Positions 1 to 8,900 of a stretch of DNA of 64,000 nucleotides are shown here, piece by piece; the stretch's first letter is position 1, and the number at the start of each line of letters is the position of its first letter. The notes beneath the pieces were generated by a model. The model saw only the letters and a list, made by a program, of their open reading frames with translations, did not search any database and was not told the DNA's origin. This DNA comes from Crocinitomicaceae bacterium (GTDB lineage: Bacteria; Bacteroidota; Bacteroidia; Flavobacteriales_D; Crocinitomicaceae): positions 1 through 64,000 of the forward strand of contig JAGQYP010000011.1 in assembly GCA_020436025.1 (NCBI GenBank), read 5' to 3'. The position numbers and the translations under genes are program-made.

Positions 1-237
1 TCTGATTTCTTGATTTTTTAAACTCTCACTGCTTTCACAGTCGATCAAAAGGGATAAGCATTTTGTACCTACGGTATCATACTTACTTAGCTCTCTTACA
101 ATACTATTCAATTGTTTGTTTTGAACAGTTTTTCCATTTTCAAAGTTTTGAACTAATTCAAATCCTTCGCTGTACAACTTCTCGATATTTTGAAAATCTA
201 CAAGAAGCTCTTTTGATTTCTCAATCTGGTTTTTCAT
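1..237 (-). CDS. Unknown protein, N-terminal fragment cut by the window edge
   Basis: An open frame without stops runs from an ATG at 237 down to base 1, giving the first 79 residues of a longer protein. It begins MKNQIEKSKELLVDF and is rich in Lys, Glu, Gln and Leu, suggesting a soluble, mostly helical protein with no signal peptide or membrane segment. No family is recognised. A competing plus-strand frame over 63-311 has an unnatural composition (many Phe, Tyr, Ser, Gln) and looks like the shadow of this gene. About 209 bases without a clear gene separate it from the next gene on the same strand. Confidence 0.6.
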   Translation of the reverse strand, partial: MKNQIEKSKELLVDFQNIEKLYSEGFELVQNFENGKTVQNKQLNSIVRELSKYDTVGTKCLSLLIDCESSESLKNQEIR

Positions 238-446
238 GGGTTTCCTACGTTTTCTGGTTTCAAATTTCTCAAATTCAGTCCTCGACTACCGAATTTGATT
301 GTTTAAGATAAAGTATACGTTTGGATTTTCATAAAGTTATTCTACGAAATCAAAAAAAAAGGCAATGAAAGCTTCATTCTTAACTATGAAAAAATTGAAT
401 CCTATCCTTACTTGCAAATAAAAAAACCATTTTCACTTTCAAGGAA

Positions 447-932
447 TTAAATGCCAGAGTCAGGATCAAATGGAATATCATCATCAGGATCCTTATCGTG
501 AGGGCCCACGCCTGGAGGATTAAATAATCCCCAACGATCTATGTGGTAATCCCAGGGGTCAAAACCCTCTACCCAATCAATAAAAAGCAATCTATATTCT
601 TCAATTAGATCTCTGACAATGTTAAAATAATGATAATCTTCAAAGCCATACATTTTTAATGAGTGAATTTGCACAGACAGATCTCTAGCTGCTTTTCTAA
701 TTATGGCGGCAGACTCCATCTTTAAATCGTACAGTTCCACATTAAGAGCACCGGCATATTTGACTACTAGTTTTGATGAGTCTTCAATGATAAAACTCCC
801 AACATTTTGAAGCATTTGATTATCCTCAGGAAGCAATTCAACGATTTCTCTTGAGACTTTAATAATCTCCATACCTTTTTTATAGAGATCCGTTTTTGTA
901 GGGTCAATTCGACCCTCCTCTTCTGTAAACAT
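447..932 (-). CDS. Unknown soluble helical protein (161 aa)
   Basis: The ORF starts with ATG and encodes an acidic protein with no signal peptide or membrane segment. Residues 10-120 look helical, with regularly spaced hydrophobic positions, as in a small helical bundle. The C-terminal 40 residues are rich in Trp, Pro, Asp and Gly (a WGLFNPPGVGPHDKDPDDD stretch) and are probably extended. I do not recognise the family. The gene lies 44 bases downstream of mnmE on the same strand and could be co-transcribed with it, but nothing in the protein links it to tRNA modification. The composition is consistent with a real gene. Confidence 0.65.
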   Translation of the reverse strand: MFTEEEGRIDPTKTDLYKKGMEIIKVSREIVELLPEDNQMLQNVGSFIIEDSSKLVVKYAGALNVELYDLKMESAAIIRKAARDLSVQIHSLKMYGFEDYHYFNIVRDLIEEYRLLFIDWVEGFDPWDYHIDRWGLFNPPGVGPHDKDPDDDIPFDPDSGI

Positions 933-976
933 GAATTTTGATTTAGTGGTTTAAGTGGCGAATATACTGATTTGCT

Positions 977-2347
977 TTACTTTCCAATACAGAAATTTGC
1001 AAAAATGTTTCCTAGAATGTCGTCAGTAGAGATCTTTCCAGTGATTTCTCCCAGATGATGTGAGATTTGTCTGATATCCATGGCGATTAAATCACTCGGT
1101 AGTTCTACTTCAAAACCTTCTTCAATGCGCTCCACTCCTTCCAATGCATGCATTAATGATTCATAATGTCGCAAATTTGAAATCACTACTGAGTCATCAC
1201 CCATTTTTAAGTCTTCTACCGTTTGAACTAACCTTTTAAGCAGTTCATCTATATTTTGGTTTTCTTTGGCGGAAATCTGGACAATTCCAGGATGCTCGTT
1301 TAAAAACAAGAGTTGCTTTTTACTTAAAGCATCACTTTTATTTAAAACAGTAATTACCTCAATATCATCGCGTTTTAAATTCTTACCAAATTCTTCGATT
1401 AAGTCAGGAATGTCGAGTTCCACATCTCTTTCATCGATTAAAAAGAGAATGATTTGAGCTTCATTTGCTTTCTTGTAAGACCGCTCAATTCCCATGGATT
1501 CGATCTGGTCGTCTGTTTTACGTAATCCCGCAGTATCAATGAATCTAAAGGTGATGCCTTGAATATTGATTTCATCTTCAATTGTGTCTCTAGTTGTTCC
1601 GGCAATATTGGAAACGATGGCCTTTTCTTCATTTAACAAGCGATTCAGCAAGGTGGATTTCCCAACATTGGGTGCGCCGACAATAGCCACGGGTACTCCC
1701 CTTTTTATGGCGTTTCCGTAAGCGAATGAGTGAATTAAATGTTCGATTTTATCTTTTATACCGGATAATAATGCCTTGAACTGACTCCGGTCTGCAAATT
1801 CAACATCTTCTTCACCGAAGTCTAGTTCTAACTCCATCATGGAAGCGAAATGCAACAATTGTTCTCTGAGTTCTCCAATTTCGTTAGAAACACCACCACG
1901 CATTTGATTCATGGCAATTTGGTGTGCTTTGGCTGATTTGGAAGCAATCAAGTCCCCTACCGCTTCAGCTTGAGACAAGTCTAGTTTGCCATTTAGAAAA
2001 GCTCTCTGCGTAAATTCACCAGGGCTAGCCGTTCTGCAGCCTTTCTGAATTAATAGCTTTAAAATTTCATTGATGATGAAAGAGGATCCATGGCAATTGA
2101 TTTCGACAAGATCTTCTCCTGTATAGGATTTTCCATTCTTAAAGGGAATGACAACAACTTCATCTAATTGTTCTTCTCCCTTTTTGATTAGGCCAAAAGT
2201 AGCTTTGTGAGAATCAATCTGATTTAAATCTTTAGTGAATATTTGGTTGACAATTGTAATCGCCTGTGGACCGGAAATACGCACTAATCCGATTGCTCCG
2301 CTGCCACTAGGTGTTGATAAAGCACAAATTGTATCCAATGAATTCAT
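977..2347 (-). CDS. mnmE: tRNA modification GTPase MnmE (TrmE)
   Basis: MnmE works with MnmG to install the aminomethyl or carboxymethylaminomethyl group on U34 of tRNAs reading split codon boxes. The 456-aa length is normal. An N-terminal formyl-tetrahydrofolate-binding domain covers about residues 1-118. A G domain inserted in a helical region has G1 GAPNVGKST near residue 223, G2 TTRD, G3 DTAG near 270 and G4 NKSD near 335. The protein ends in the family's catalytic FCIGK motif, so it is complete. The ATG at 2347 gives the usual start (MNSLDTICALSTPSGSGAIG). A TATTTTTG element lies just upstream and could be its own promoter. Confidence 0.97.
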   Translation of the reverse strand: MNSLDTICALSTPSGSGAIGLVRISGPQAITIVNQIFTKDLNQIDSHKATFGLIKKGEEQLDEVVVIPFKNGKSYTGEDLVEINCHGSSFIINEILKLLIQKGCRTASPGEFTQRAFLNGKLDLSQAEAVGDLIASKSAKAHQIAMNQMRGGVSNEIGELREQLLHFASMMELELDFGEEDVEFADRSQFKALLSGIKDKIEHLIHSFAYGNAIKRGVPVAIVGAPNVGKSTLLNRLLNEEKAIVSNIAGTTRDTIEDEINIQGITFRFIDTAGLRKTDDQIESMGIERSYKKANEAQIILFLIDERDVELDIPDLIEEFGKNLKRDDIEVITVLNKSDALSKKQLLFLNEHPGIVQISAKENQNIDELLKRLVQTVEDLKMGDDSVVISNLRHYESLMHALEGVERIEEGFEVELPSDLIAMDIRQISHHLGEITGKISTDDILGNIFANFCIGK

Positions 2348-2351
2348 GGTG

Positions 2352-2359
2352 CAAAAATA
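2352..2359 (-). promoter_or_regulatory. Possible -7 promoter element for mnmE
   Basis: On the minus strand the box reads TATTTTTG, matching the Bacteroidota -7 consensus TAnnTTTG. It sits 4 bases before the mnmE ATG, so a transcript from it would be almost leaderless. No convincing -33 TTG is seen at the usual spacing. The same 13-base context (GGCTATTTTTGCA) occurs upstream of ribBA. Confidence 0.3.
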
Positions 2360-2379
2360 GCCATTTTTGGGGCTTTAGA

Positions 2380-3126
2380 CTATTTTTCGAAATAATAATC
2401 GTTGATCTGCAAGTAATGCTGAAACTTGTCTTTGATGTAGACGATGAGCTCATAATCGCTTGCATATTTCAACTTTTCCTCGTCTAAATTCAAGAATTCT
2501 ATGAAATCATCGAATTCGTGTTGTTCGAGCTTAATGATGTCGTTGTGCACATAAATTCGTAGCATTTCTCTCAAAATGTCTTTCTGACTCTCCTTGTATT
2601 CCAATTCTCTCAAGAGTTTTTTCGATTGTTCCTTTTTAGAGAAAATGTTGAATAAAGCTGTGATTGGACTCGCAAATGCGTCAATTCCTTTTGGATCAGG
2701 AGTTTTGCTTTTTTCTTTAGCTAGTTTGAGTCTGGCTTCTTTCAGTTCTTCTAAAGTTTTCAAAGGTTTTACTTCCACGACGGCAGATTCGTATTTCAAC
2801 ATGGAGAGTTTGATATCGACTTTGTAAAGAGATGAAGGAACTGAATCCTTAAAGCATAATTTTACAACCTGATATCCCCTGGTTGAAACCAAAATAGTAT
2901 CTGACTGCCTTGCCTCAACTGTAAAGTTACCATCGAATTTACCGAATGAACCAATCTTTGTTCTTTTGTTGACAATCATGATACTGTAGAAAGGAGAAAT
3001 GAGGTCAGGATCACTAACTTTCCCCATAATTTTAATCAACTTTTCATTTGCCTGAACAGTACTATCTTTCTGAGAAAACCCAAAAAAAGAATACAAAATT
3101 AGGGATATGAAAAGTAACTGCTTCAT
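2380..3126 (-). CDS. Secreted protein with carboxypeptidase-regulatory-like domain
   Basis: A 248-aa protein with a clear Sec signal peptide (MKQLLFISLILYSFFGFSQ) and no lipobox. Residues about 30-110 resemble the beta-sandwich CarboxypepD_reg-like fold common in Bacteroidota envelope proteins (IMGKVSDPDL, a SFGKFDGNF turn, then DTILVSTRGYQ). The rest is charged and helical, with Lys/Glu-rich stretches and no recognised domain. It is probably periplasmic. The stop lies 32 bases before mnmE on the same strand. The fold assignment is from pattern; the function is unknown. Confidence 0.75.
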   Translation of the reverse strand: MKQLLFISLILYSFFGFSQKDSTVQANEKLIKIMGKVSDPDLISPFYSIMIVNKRTKIGSFGKFDGNFTVEARQSDTILVSTRGYQVVKLCFKDSVPSSLYKVDIKLSMLKYESAVVEVKPLKTLEELKEARLKLAKEKSKTPDPKGIDAFASPITALFNIFSKKEQSKKLLRELEYKESQKDILREMLRIYVHNDIIKLEQHEFDDFIEFLNLDEEKLKYASDYELIVYIKDKFQHYLQINDYYFEK

Positions 3127-3196
3127 CGGTCTAAAATAAACGATTCAAATTTGAAAGAATTAGCTTTTAATAACTATTAACAAATTGCAGACCAAT

Positions 3197-3835
3197 TTAA
3201 ACGGAAATCATTCCCGGAATGGTAATCTTGTTTCTGGATAGTTCTACTTCCCCATCTTCTTCTGCCTTCTTTAAGAGTCTACTGACTACTTCTCGTGAAG
3301 TATTTAACTCTTCAGCGATTTTTTGATGTGTAATGTTAATGTAGTTTTTACCATGCACTCTTGCCTTATCTTCAATGTATTGAATGAGTCGTTCATCCAA
3401 CTTTAAAAAGGCAATGCTATCTAGGGCTTGCATTACTTCATCAAATCTGGATTGGTATGTAATCAGCATGAAATTCCTCCACGACTGGTATTTTTTATTC
3501 CATTTTTCAAGATAATCGATCGGAATGGAAACGAATTCACAATCAGTTTCTGCGACTGCACGGATGTTACTTTTTTTGTGATTCACACAACACGCAAGAG
3601 ATACAGCGCAAGTTTGCCCTTTATTTACAAAATATAAGAAGACTTCATTTCCGTCTCCATTATTTCTAAGTACCCGGATTGCTCCTTTCACTAATAGTGG
3701 AATACTCTTTATGTATTTTCCAGAAGTAATAATATCCTCCCCTTCCTTGAATTCTAAAACTACCCCAACCTCTTGAATCTCCTCAATTAATTCACTTTCC
3801 GTCAAAAGTGGGAACATGTTTGCAACATCTATCAT
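3197..3835 (-). CDS. Crp/Fnr family transcriptional regulator
   Basis: The 212-aa length and layout fit the Crp/Fnr family. An N-terminal cyclic-nucleotide-binding-type beta barrel (about 20-110) is followed by a dimer helix and a C-terminal winged helix with a clear recognition region (HQKIAEELNTSREVVSRLLKKAE). The sensor domain carries a Cys cluster (CAVSLACC, then C in ETDCEF), which could allow redox or metal sensing, but the spacing is not that of Fnr iron-sulfur proteins, so this is only a possibility. It is the last gene of a trio with the AlkB-like and FAD oxidoreductase genes: its ATG lies one base past the AlkB stop. Confidence 0.9.
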   Translation of the reverse strand: MIDVANMFPLLTESELIEEIQEVGVVLEFKEGEDIITSGKYIKSIPLLVKGAIRVLRNNGDGNEVFLYFVNKGQTCAVSLACCVNHKKSNIRAVAETDCEFVSIPIDYLEKWNKKYQSWRNFMLITYQSRFDEVMQALDSIAFLKLDERLIQYIEDKARVHGKNYINITHQKIAEELNTSREVVSRLLKKAEEDGEVELSRNKITIPGMISV

Positions 3836-3836
3836 T

Positions 3837-4418
3837 TTAAAATATTTGTCTGAATGTCAAGTTTATTCTCGACTCTGCTAATTTAAGCATTTTAGGCAAT
3901 TGGTGCTTGTAATGAATCTGAGAACCTTTCCCCATGATCAAAAGCGAACTATGATTTAAGGTTAATACATGCTTTTCCGCTCCTGTTTTAGATTTAAGAT
4001 GAAATTTTCTACTAGCCCCCAAAGATAAGGAAGCAATGACGGGGTCCTCCCCAAGCTCTTTTTCATTATCCGCATGCCAGCCATTGGAATCTTTACCATC
4101 TCTGTAATAATTGATTAAAACTGCGTTGAAATTATATCCAAGCTTGTTTAGTTTATCCAAAACCGGATTCAATTCATTTAACCATGGATGTGTTTTGAGC
4201 GAATTATTTGAATAACTATACGACTTATCAGTGTCTTGACAAATAAACCTTTCTTTTCTCGGGGATTGGTAGGTCTTACCGAATATTTTGACAGTTTGCT
4301 GATTCCAGAATTCTATAGGTTGATTTAGAAAGAAATGTAACAAATAGTTAGCTTCTTCATGGGTGAGAAAATTGGTATCTAAAAGTAAATGTGTCTTTTG
4401 AAGTTGAATCCGCTGCAT
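3837..4418 (-). CDS. AlkB-like 2-oxoglutarate/Fe(II) dioxygenase
   Basis: A 193-aa protein of the AlkB family, whose members oxidatively demethylate alkylated DNA or RNA bases. The iron ligands are visible: the HxD pair H115/D117 (GWHADNEKE), a distal His in the HYKHQLPK segment (H172 by position), and the 2-oxoglutarate-binding RINLTFR at the C-terminus (R184, R190). The pattern NYYRDGKDSNGWHAD is close to the ALKBH2/3-type nucleic-acid enzymes. The ATG shares one base with the stop of the upstream FAD oxidoreductase (TAATG), so translation is probably coupled. The exact substrate cannot be read from sequence. Confidence 0.92.
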   Translation of the reverse strand: MQRIQLQKTHLLLDTNFLTHEEANYLLHFFLNQPIEFWNQQTVKIFGKTYQSPRKERFICQDTDKSYSYSNNSLKTHPWLNELNPVLDKLNKLGYNFNAVLINYYRDGKDSNGWHADNEKELGEDPVIASLSLGASRKFHLKSKTGAEKHVLTLNHSSLLIMGKGSQIHYKHQLPKMLKLAESRINLTFRQIF

Positions 4419-5533
4419 TATTCAATCATTTCTGCCAATTCTTTGCCAACAAGCGTTCCAATAGCTACGCCCATCCCTCCTAACCGTACACCGCAATAAA
4501 CTCGATCAGAAAGAGCTTTGATAATAGGTTTCTTTTGACTCCCAACCCCCATGATTCCAGCCCAGTGGTAATCCACTTCAAACTTTTGATCAGGCAAAAT
4601 CACTTCCTTTAGATAGTTTTCAAGTTGATGCAGAATTTGTTCCGTATTTTCCATTTCTGTGGTGGTTTCTCCATCAAAATCCAAATTTCTGCCTCCTCCA
4701 AATAATATACGGTCATCAATATTTCTGAAATAATAATAGCCTTCCTCCATGTGGAATGTCCCTTTGATTTTCAGGTTTTCGATGGGCTTTGTTATCAGAA
4801 CTTGTGCTCTAGCAGGCTTTATATCTTCTTCAAGAAATTTACTTGCAAATCCATTGACACAAAGGATCAATCTTGAAGTGGATAACTTCATACCTCCATT
4901 TAATTCAATTTCGACCTTTGAATTCTCTTCCTTGTAATCACGGACTTCCGCCCCATTCAAGATTTGAATTCCCTTGTTTAGAGCCAAGGCAGTAAGATTT
5001 TTTAACATTAACCCTGTGTCGATTTGAGATTCAAACTTATTGGTGATCATCCCTTCAATTCCTTTAAATCCAAAAGCATTTTTTGAAACTGAGAAAACTT
5101 GTTCTTTAAATATGGGAAATAAGGCTTGGTTAATCTGATCAAGGGCATTTAGCGATTTTGAATGTAGCTCTTTTTGCATAGGAGTAAACAATTCGTGGCC
5201 ACCATTATTTTGATGACCTATACCATCTTTACCAAGCAAGGCAATCAATTCTGAAAGTCCTTTCCATCGCTTTTCAACTAACTCAATAGTTTCATTTAGT
5301 CCAACATTGTCAATATCTGCAAGGATTTCACTCATAGAACCGAAACAGGCAAATCCAGCATTCTTACTAGATGCACCCCAAGGTGTAATTCCACGTTCCA
5401 GGATCGTTATTTTTTTGTCTGGAAATTTGTTTTTCAGAAATATGGCTGTAGTAAGGCCAGTAATTCCAGCACCAATGATGGTGAAATCTGGTTTACTTAT
5501 GATGTGTTTGTTTTCCCAGTAGCTAAAATTCAT
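4418..5533 (-). CDS. FAD-dependent oxidoreductase, DAO family
   Basis: A 371-aa flavoprotein of the glycine/D-amino-acid oxidase fold. A Rossmann dinucleotide-binding motif (IIGAGITGLTTA) lies at about residues 19-30 and the second strand ends in Glu (TILERG). Further on are the PWGASSKNAGFACFG segment, typical of DAO enzymes near the flavin, and a C-terminal RLGGMGVAIGTLVGKELAEMI helix that closes the FAD site. It lacks a signal peptide, so it is cytoplasmic. It is the first gene of a trio with the AlkB-like and Crp/Fnr genes. The substrate is unknown; family members act on amines, sarcosine, glycine or D-amino acids. Confidence 0.9.
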   Translation of the reverse strand: MNFSYWENKHIISKPDFTIIGAGITGLTTAIFLKNKFPDKKITILERGITPWGASSKNAGFACFGSMSEILADIDNVGLNETIELVEKRWKGLSELIALLGKDGIGHQNNGGHELFTPMQKELHSKSLNALDQINQALFPIFKEQVFSVSKNAFGFKGIEGMITNKFESQIDTGLMLKNLTALALNKGIQILNGAEVRDYKEENSKVEIELNGGMKLSTSRLILCVNGFASKFLEEDIKPARAQVLITKPIENLKIKGTFHMEEGYYYFRNIDDRILFGGGRNLDFDGETTTEMENTEQILHQLENYLKEVILPDQKFEVDYHWAGIMGVGSQKKPIIKALSDRVYCGVRLGGMGVAIGTLVGKELAEMIE

Positions 5534-5543
5534 GTCGCATAAA

Positions 5544-5567
5544 AAAAGGCGGAAAATACCGCCTTTT
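5544..5567 (-). terminator. Hairpin terminator after the small lipoprotein gene
   Basis: AAAAGGCGG pairs with CCGCCTTTT around a 6-base loop. On the minus strand the stem is followed by a run of seven T. It lies between the stop of the small lipoprotein gene and the start of the FAD oxidoreductase gene, separating the two units. Confidence 0.8.
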
Positions 5568-5590
5568 CTGAATATAATAATTTGAATATT

Positions 5591-5806
5591 CTAGTTATCG
5601 CTAATAGAGCAAGTAGTTGAAGGATCTGCAATTTGATAAGTTGTTTCTCTGCTACTACAGTCATCTTGAGCATCTTTCTTCTTAACTTTTGTATAAGTTA
5701 CAGCAGTCCATGTTTGACCTGAAGTAACACAATCACATTTGTAATCTCCTGTACAAGAAGCTACTAAAAAACCTGTAACGGCAAGTCCTAAAAATAATTT
5801 TTTCAT
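5591..5806 (-). CDS. Small Cys-rich lipoprotein (71 aa)
   Basis: MKKLFLGLAVTGFLVASC is a lipoprotein signal peptide with the lipidated Cys at residue 18. The mature part is about 53 residues with four more cysteines (C24, C26, C50, C66) in the pattern YKCDC...DDCSS...TTCS, consistent with two disulfides in the periplasm. The arrangement CxC, then KKKDAQDDCS, then a C-terminal Cys resembles small lipoproteins often seen in Flavobacteriia, whose function is unknown. It is monocistronic: its own hairpin terminator lies downstream and a gap of about 100 bases upstream separates it from dnaE. Confidence 0.85.
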   Translation of the reverse strand: MKKLFLGLAVTGFLVASCTGDYKCDCVTSGQTWTAVTYTKVKKKDAQDDCSSRETTYQIADPSTTCSISDN

Positions 5807-5910
5807 TTTAATAGTTTTAATTGATTTGACAAAGGACTAATATAGAAAAAATATTTTAGAAAACACTGATTTAAAAATTATGCTTGGATTAATTGTTGGA
5901 GACCAACTTA

Positions 5911-8900
5911 TTAAGCAATGAGCTCATAATTAATAACACCAAGTTTGTCTACTTCTTCCAGTAATTCATTGTTTATGTTCACTTTCAAAACTCTGGAAGG
6001 CATGTGAACAAATATCTTTTCGGCCTCATCATAGACTGTAAACTTCACTTGAGTACTTCCGTTATACTGGTTAAAGATATTTTCTAATTGGTTGATCAAT
6101 TGGATGTCCACATCATGAGAAGACATGTTGAAGCGAATAGCCTTGGTTTTTTTGTCTCTTATTTCAGGTAGTAATTCGATGGTGTTAACTTTGTATTCGA
6201 GTTTATCCATGGGCTTTCCGTACATCATAGGACGCTGTACTTTACCTTTGAAATAAAGAAAAGCTCCTTGAATCATGAAATGCTTTAATTTAAGGTAATC
6301 TTCCCCAAATAAGAAGAGTTTATGGGAATCTGTATAATCTTCAAACTCAATGGTACCAAAAGGCTGACCTTTTTTTGTAAATCTGTGTTCTACCTCAGTT
6401 ACAATTCCTGGGATGGTTAGCTCTTTATTTAGGTATTGCTCCATATTATTCAGCATAGAAACCGTCCCGGTGCAAAAACTATCTATTTCCAATTTGAAAT
6501 CATCTAGAGGGTGTCCAGAAATATAAATTCCTACAACTTCCTTCTCTTTTCCTAGCTTTTGTAAAGAACTCCATTTATCTGCTTTCGGAGGCTGTGGTTC
6601 AGTTAATTCTTCGTCATTTCCTCCTCCAAAAAGGGAGTGTTGGGAAGAATTCGCGTTTTCCTGGAAGTTGGCTCCGAATTTAATTGCAGTCTCCAAGAAC
6701 ATTCTTCCTTTGCCGTCATCAGCAAAATATTGAGCTCGATGTATTTTTTTGAAGGAATCAAATGCTCCGGCCAATGCCAAGCTTTCAAATACCTTTTTAT
6801 TGCATGAACGTAAATCAATACGCTTTGTGAAGTCGAAAATGGTTTTGTACGTACCTTCTTCTTCTCTTCCATTGATGATAGCATTCACTGGGTTCACTCC
6901 CACTCCTTTAATTGCTCCTAAACCAAATCGAATCGCACCTTCTTTGTTTACGGTAAATTTGTATTGAGACTCATTGATATCCGGACCTAAAACCTCCAAT
7001 CCCATGCGCTTACATTCCTCCATGAAAAACGTAACCGATTTGATGTCATTCATGTTGTTGGAGAGTACAGAAGCCATATATTCAGCAGGATAATGCGCTT
7101 TTAAGTAGGCCGTGTGAAAAGCGACTACGGAATAACAAGTGGAGTGTGATTTGTTAAATGCGTAGGCTGCAAAAGCTTCCCAGTCTTTCCAAATCTTGGT
7201 TAAAATTTCCTCAGGATGATTGTTTTTTCCTCCACCTTCAATGAATAGCGGGAACATTTGGTTCAGAATCTCAATTTTTTTCTTTCCCATGGCCTTTCTC
7301 AGGGCATCGGCCTGACCCTTAGTAAAGCCAGCGAGCTTCTGAGAAAGCAACATTACTTGCTCCTGATAAACTGTAATTCCATAGGTTTCTGCCAAATATT
7401 CTTCCATGTCTGGCAAATCATATTGAATCTCTTCTCGACCATGCTTTCTCGCAATGAAATTCGGGATGTACTCCAATGGGCCTGGTCTGTACAAGGCATT
7501 CATGGCAATTAGATCTCCAAATTTATCGGGTTTCAGGGATTTTAAGTGTTTTTGCATCCCAGGAGATTCAAACTGAAAAATCCCAACGGTTTCCCCTCTT
7601 TGGAATAACTCATAGGTTTTTTCATCATCCAAAGGAATTTCATCCGGAATAATTTCAATTCCATGTCGATCCTTTACAATAGCCACTGCATCCTTGATCA
7701 ATGAAAGTGTTTTCAAACCAAGGAAGTCCATTTTAAGTAAGCCCGCGCTTTCTACTACTGAGTTGTCAAACTGAGTACAGCACATGTCCGAATCCTTTGC
7801 AAGAGCTACAGGTACGAAATTCGTAATATCGTCTGGAGTAATAATGACTCCACAAGCATGAATTCCCGTATTTCGAACAGAACCTTCCAATATCTGAGCT
7901 TGTTGAATGGTTTGTGCTTGAATATCGTTTCCATTTGCAAGGCTTTTCAACTCATTAGCCATCTGCATTTGCTCGTTATTCAACTTATCCTGTAGTTCCT
8001 CTTCGGGAAGACCAAATAGTTTTTTAAGCTTAATATCAGGAACAAGCTTTGCGATCCTATCAGCCTCATAAAGAGGAAGATCGAGCACTCTAGCTGTGTC
8101 TCTAATTGAAGACTTGGCGGCCATGGTTCCATAGGTGATAATCTGAGCTACCTGATTGGATCCATACTTTTCAATTACATAATCAATCACTCGTTGGCGG
8201 CCTTCATCATCAAAGTCAATATCGATATCGGGCATGGAAACCCTATCAGGATTTAGAAAACGCTCAAACAGCAGATCATAAGCAATGGGGTCTACGTTGG
8301 TAATTCCGATACAATATGCCACGGCAGAACCCGCAGCTGATCCCCTTCCGGGTCCGACGGAAACGCCCATGTTGCGCGCCTCAGTTGTAAAATCTTGAAC
8401 GATCAGAAAATATCCCGGATATCCAGTTTTTGCAATGATTTCTAATTCAAAATCCAGTCTTTCACGAATTTCATCTGTGATTTCACCGTATCTTTTTTCT
8501 GCTCCAACATAGGTAAGATGTCTCAAGAAGGCATTTTCCCCTCTTTTGCCACCATCTTCATCATCCAATGGGTCTAGGAATTCTTCCGGAATATCAAATT
8601 TAGGAAGCAGTACATCTCTTGCCAGTTCAAAAGGCTCAACTTTATCTACGATCTCTTGAATATTGATAATAGCTTCGGGAAGGTCTGCGAACAATTCCTT
8701 CATCTCATCTTGAGATTTGAAATAGTATTCCTCGTTTTCCAATCCATATCTAAATCCTCGACCTCGTCCTTTCGGCGTAGATTGTAATTCGCCGTCTTTT
8801 ACACAAAGCAAAATATCATGTGCATTTGCATCTTCCTTTTCGATGTAATAAGTATTGTTTGTAGCTACAATCTTAACCTCGTGTTTTTCTGCAAATCGTA

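Noticed and set aside
63..311. Plus-strand 82-codon frame at the left edge
   Set aside because: Its composition is unlike a protein, and the minus-strand frame 1-237 is open, starts with ATG and has a natural composition.
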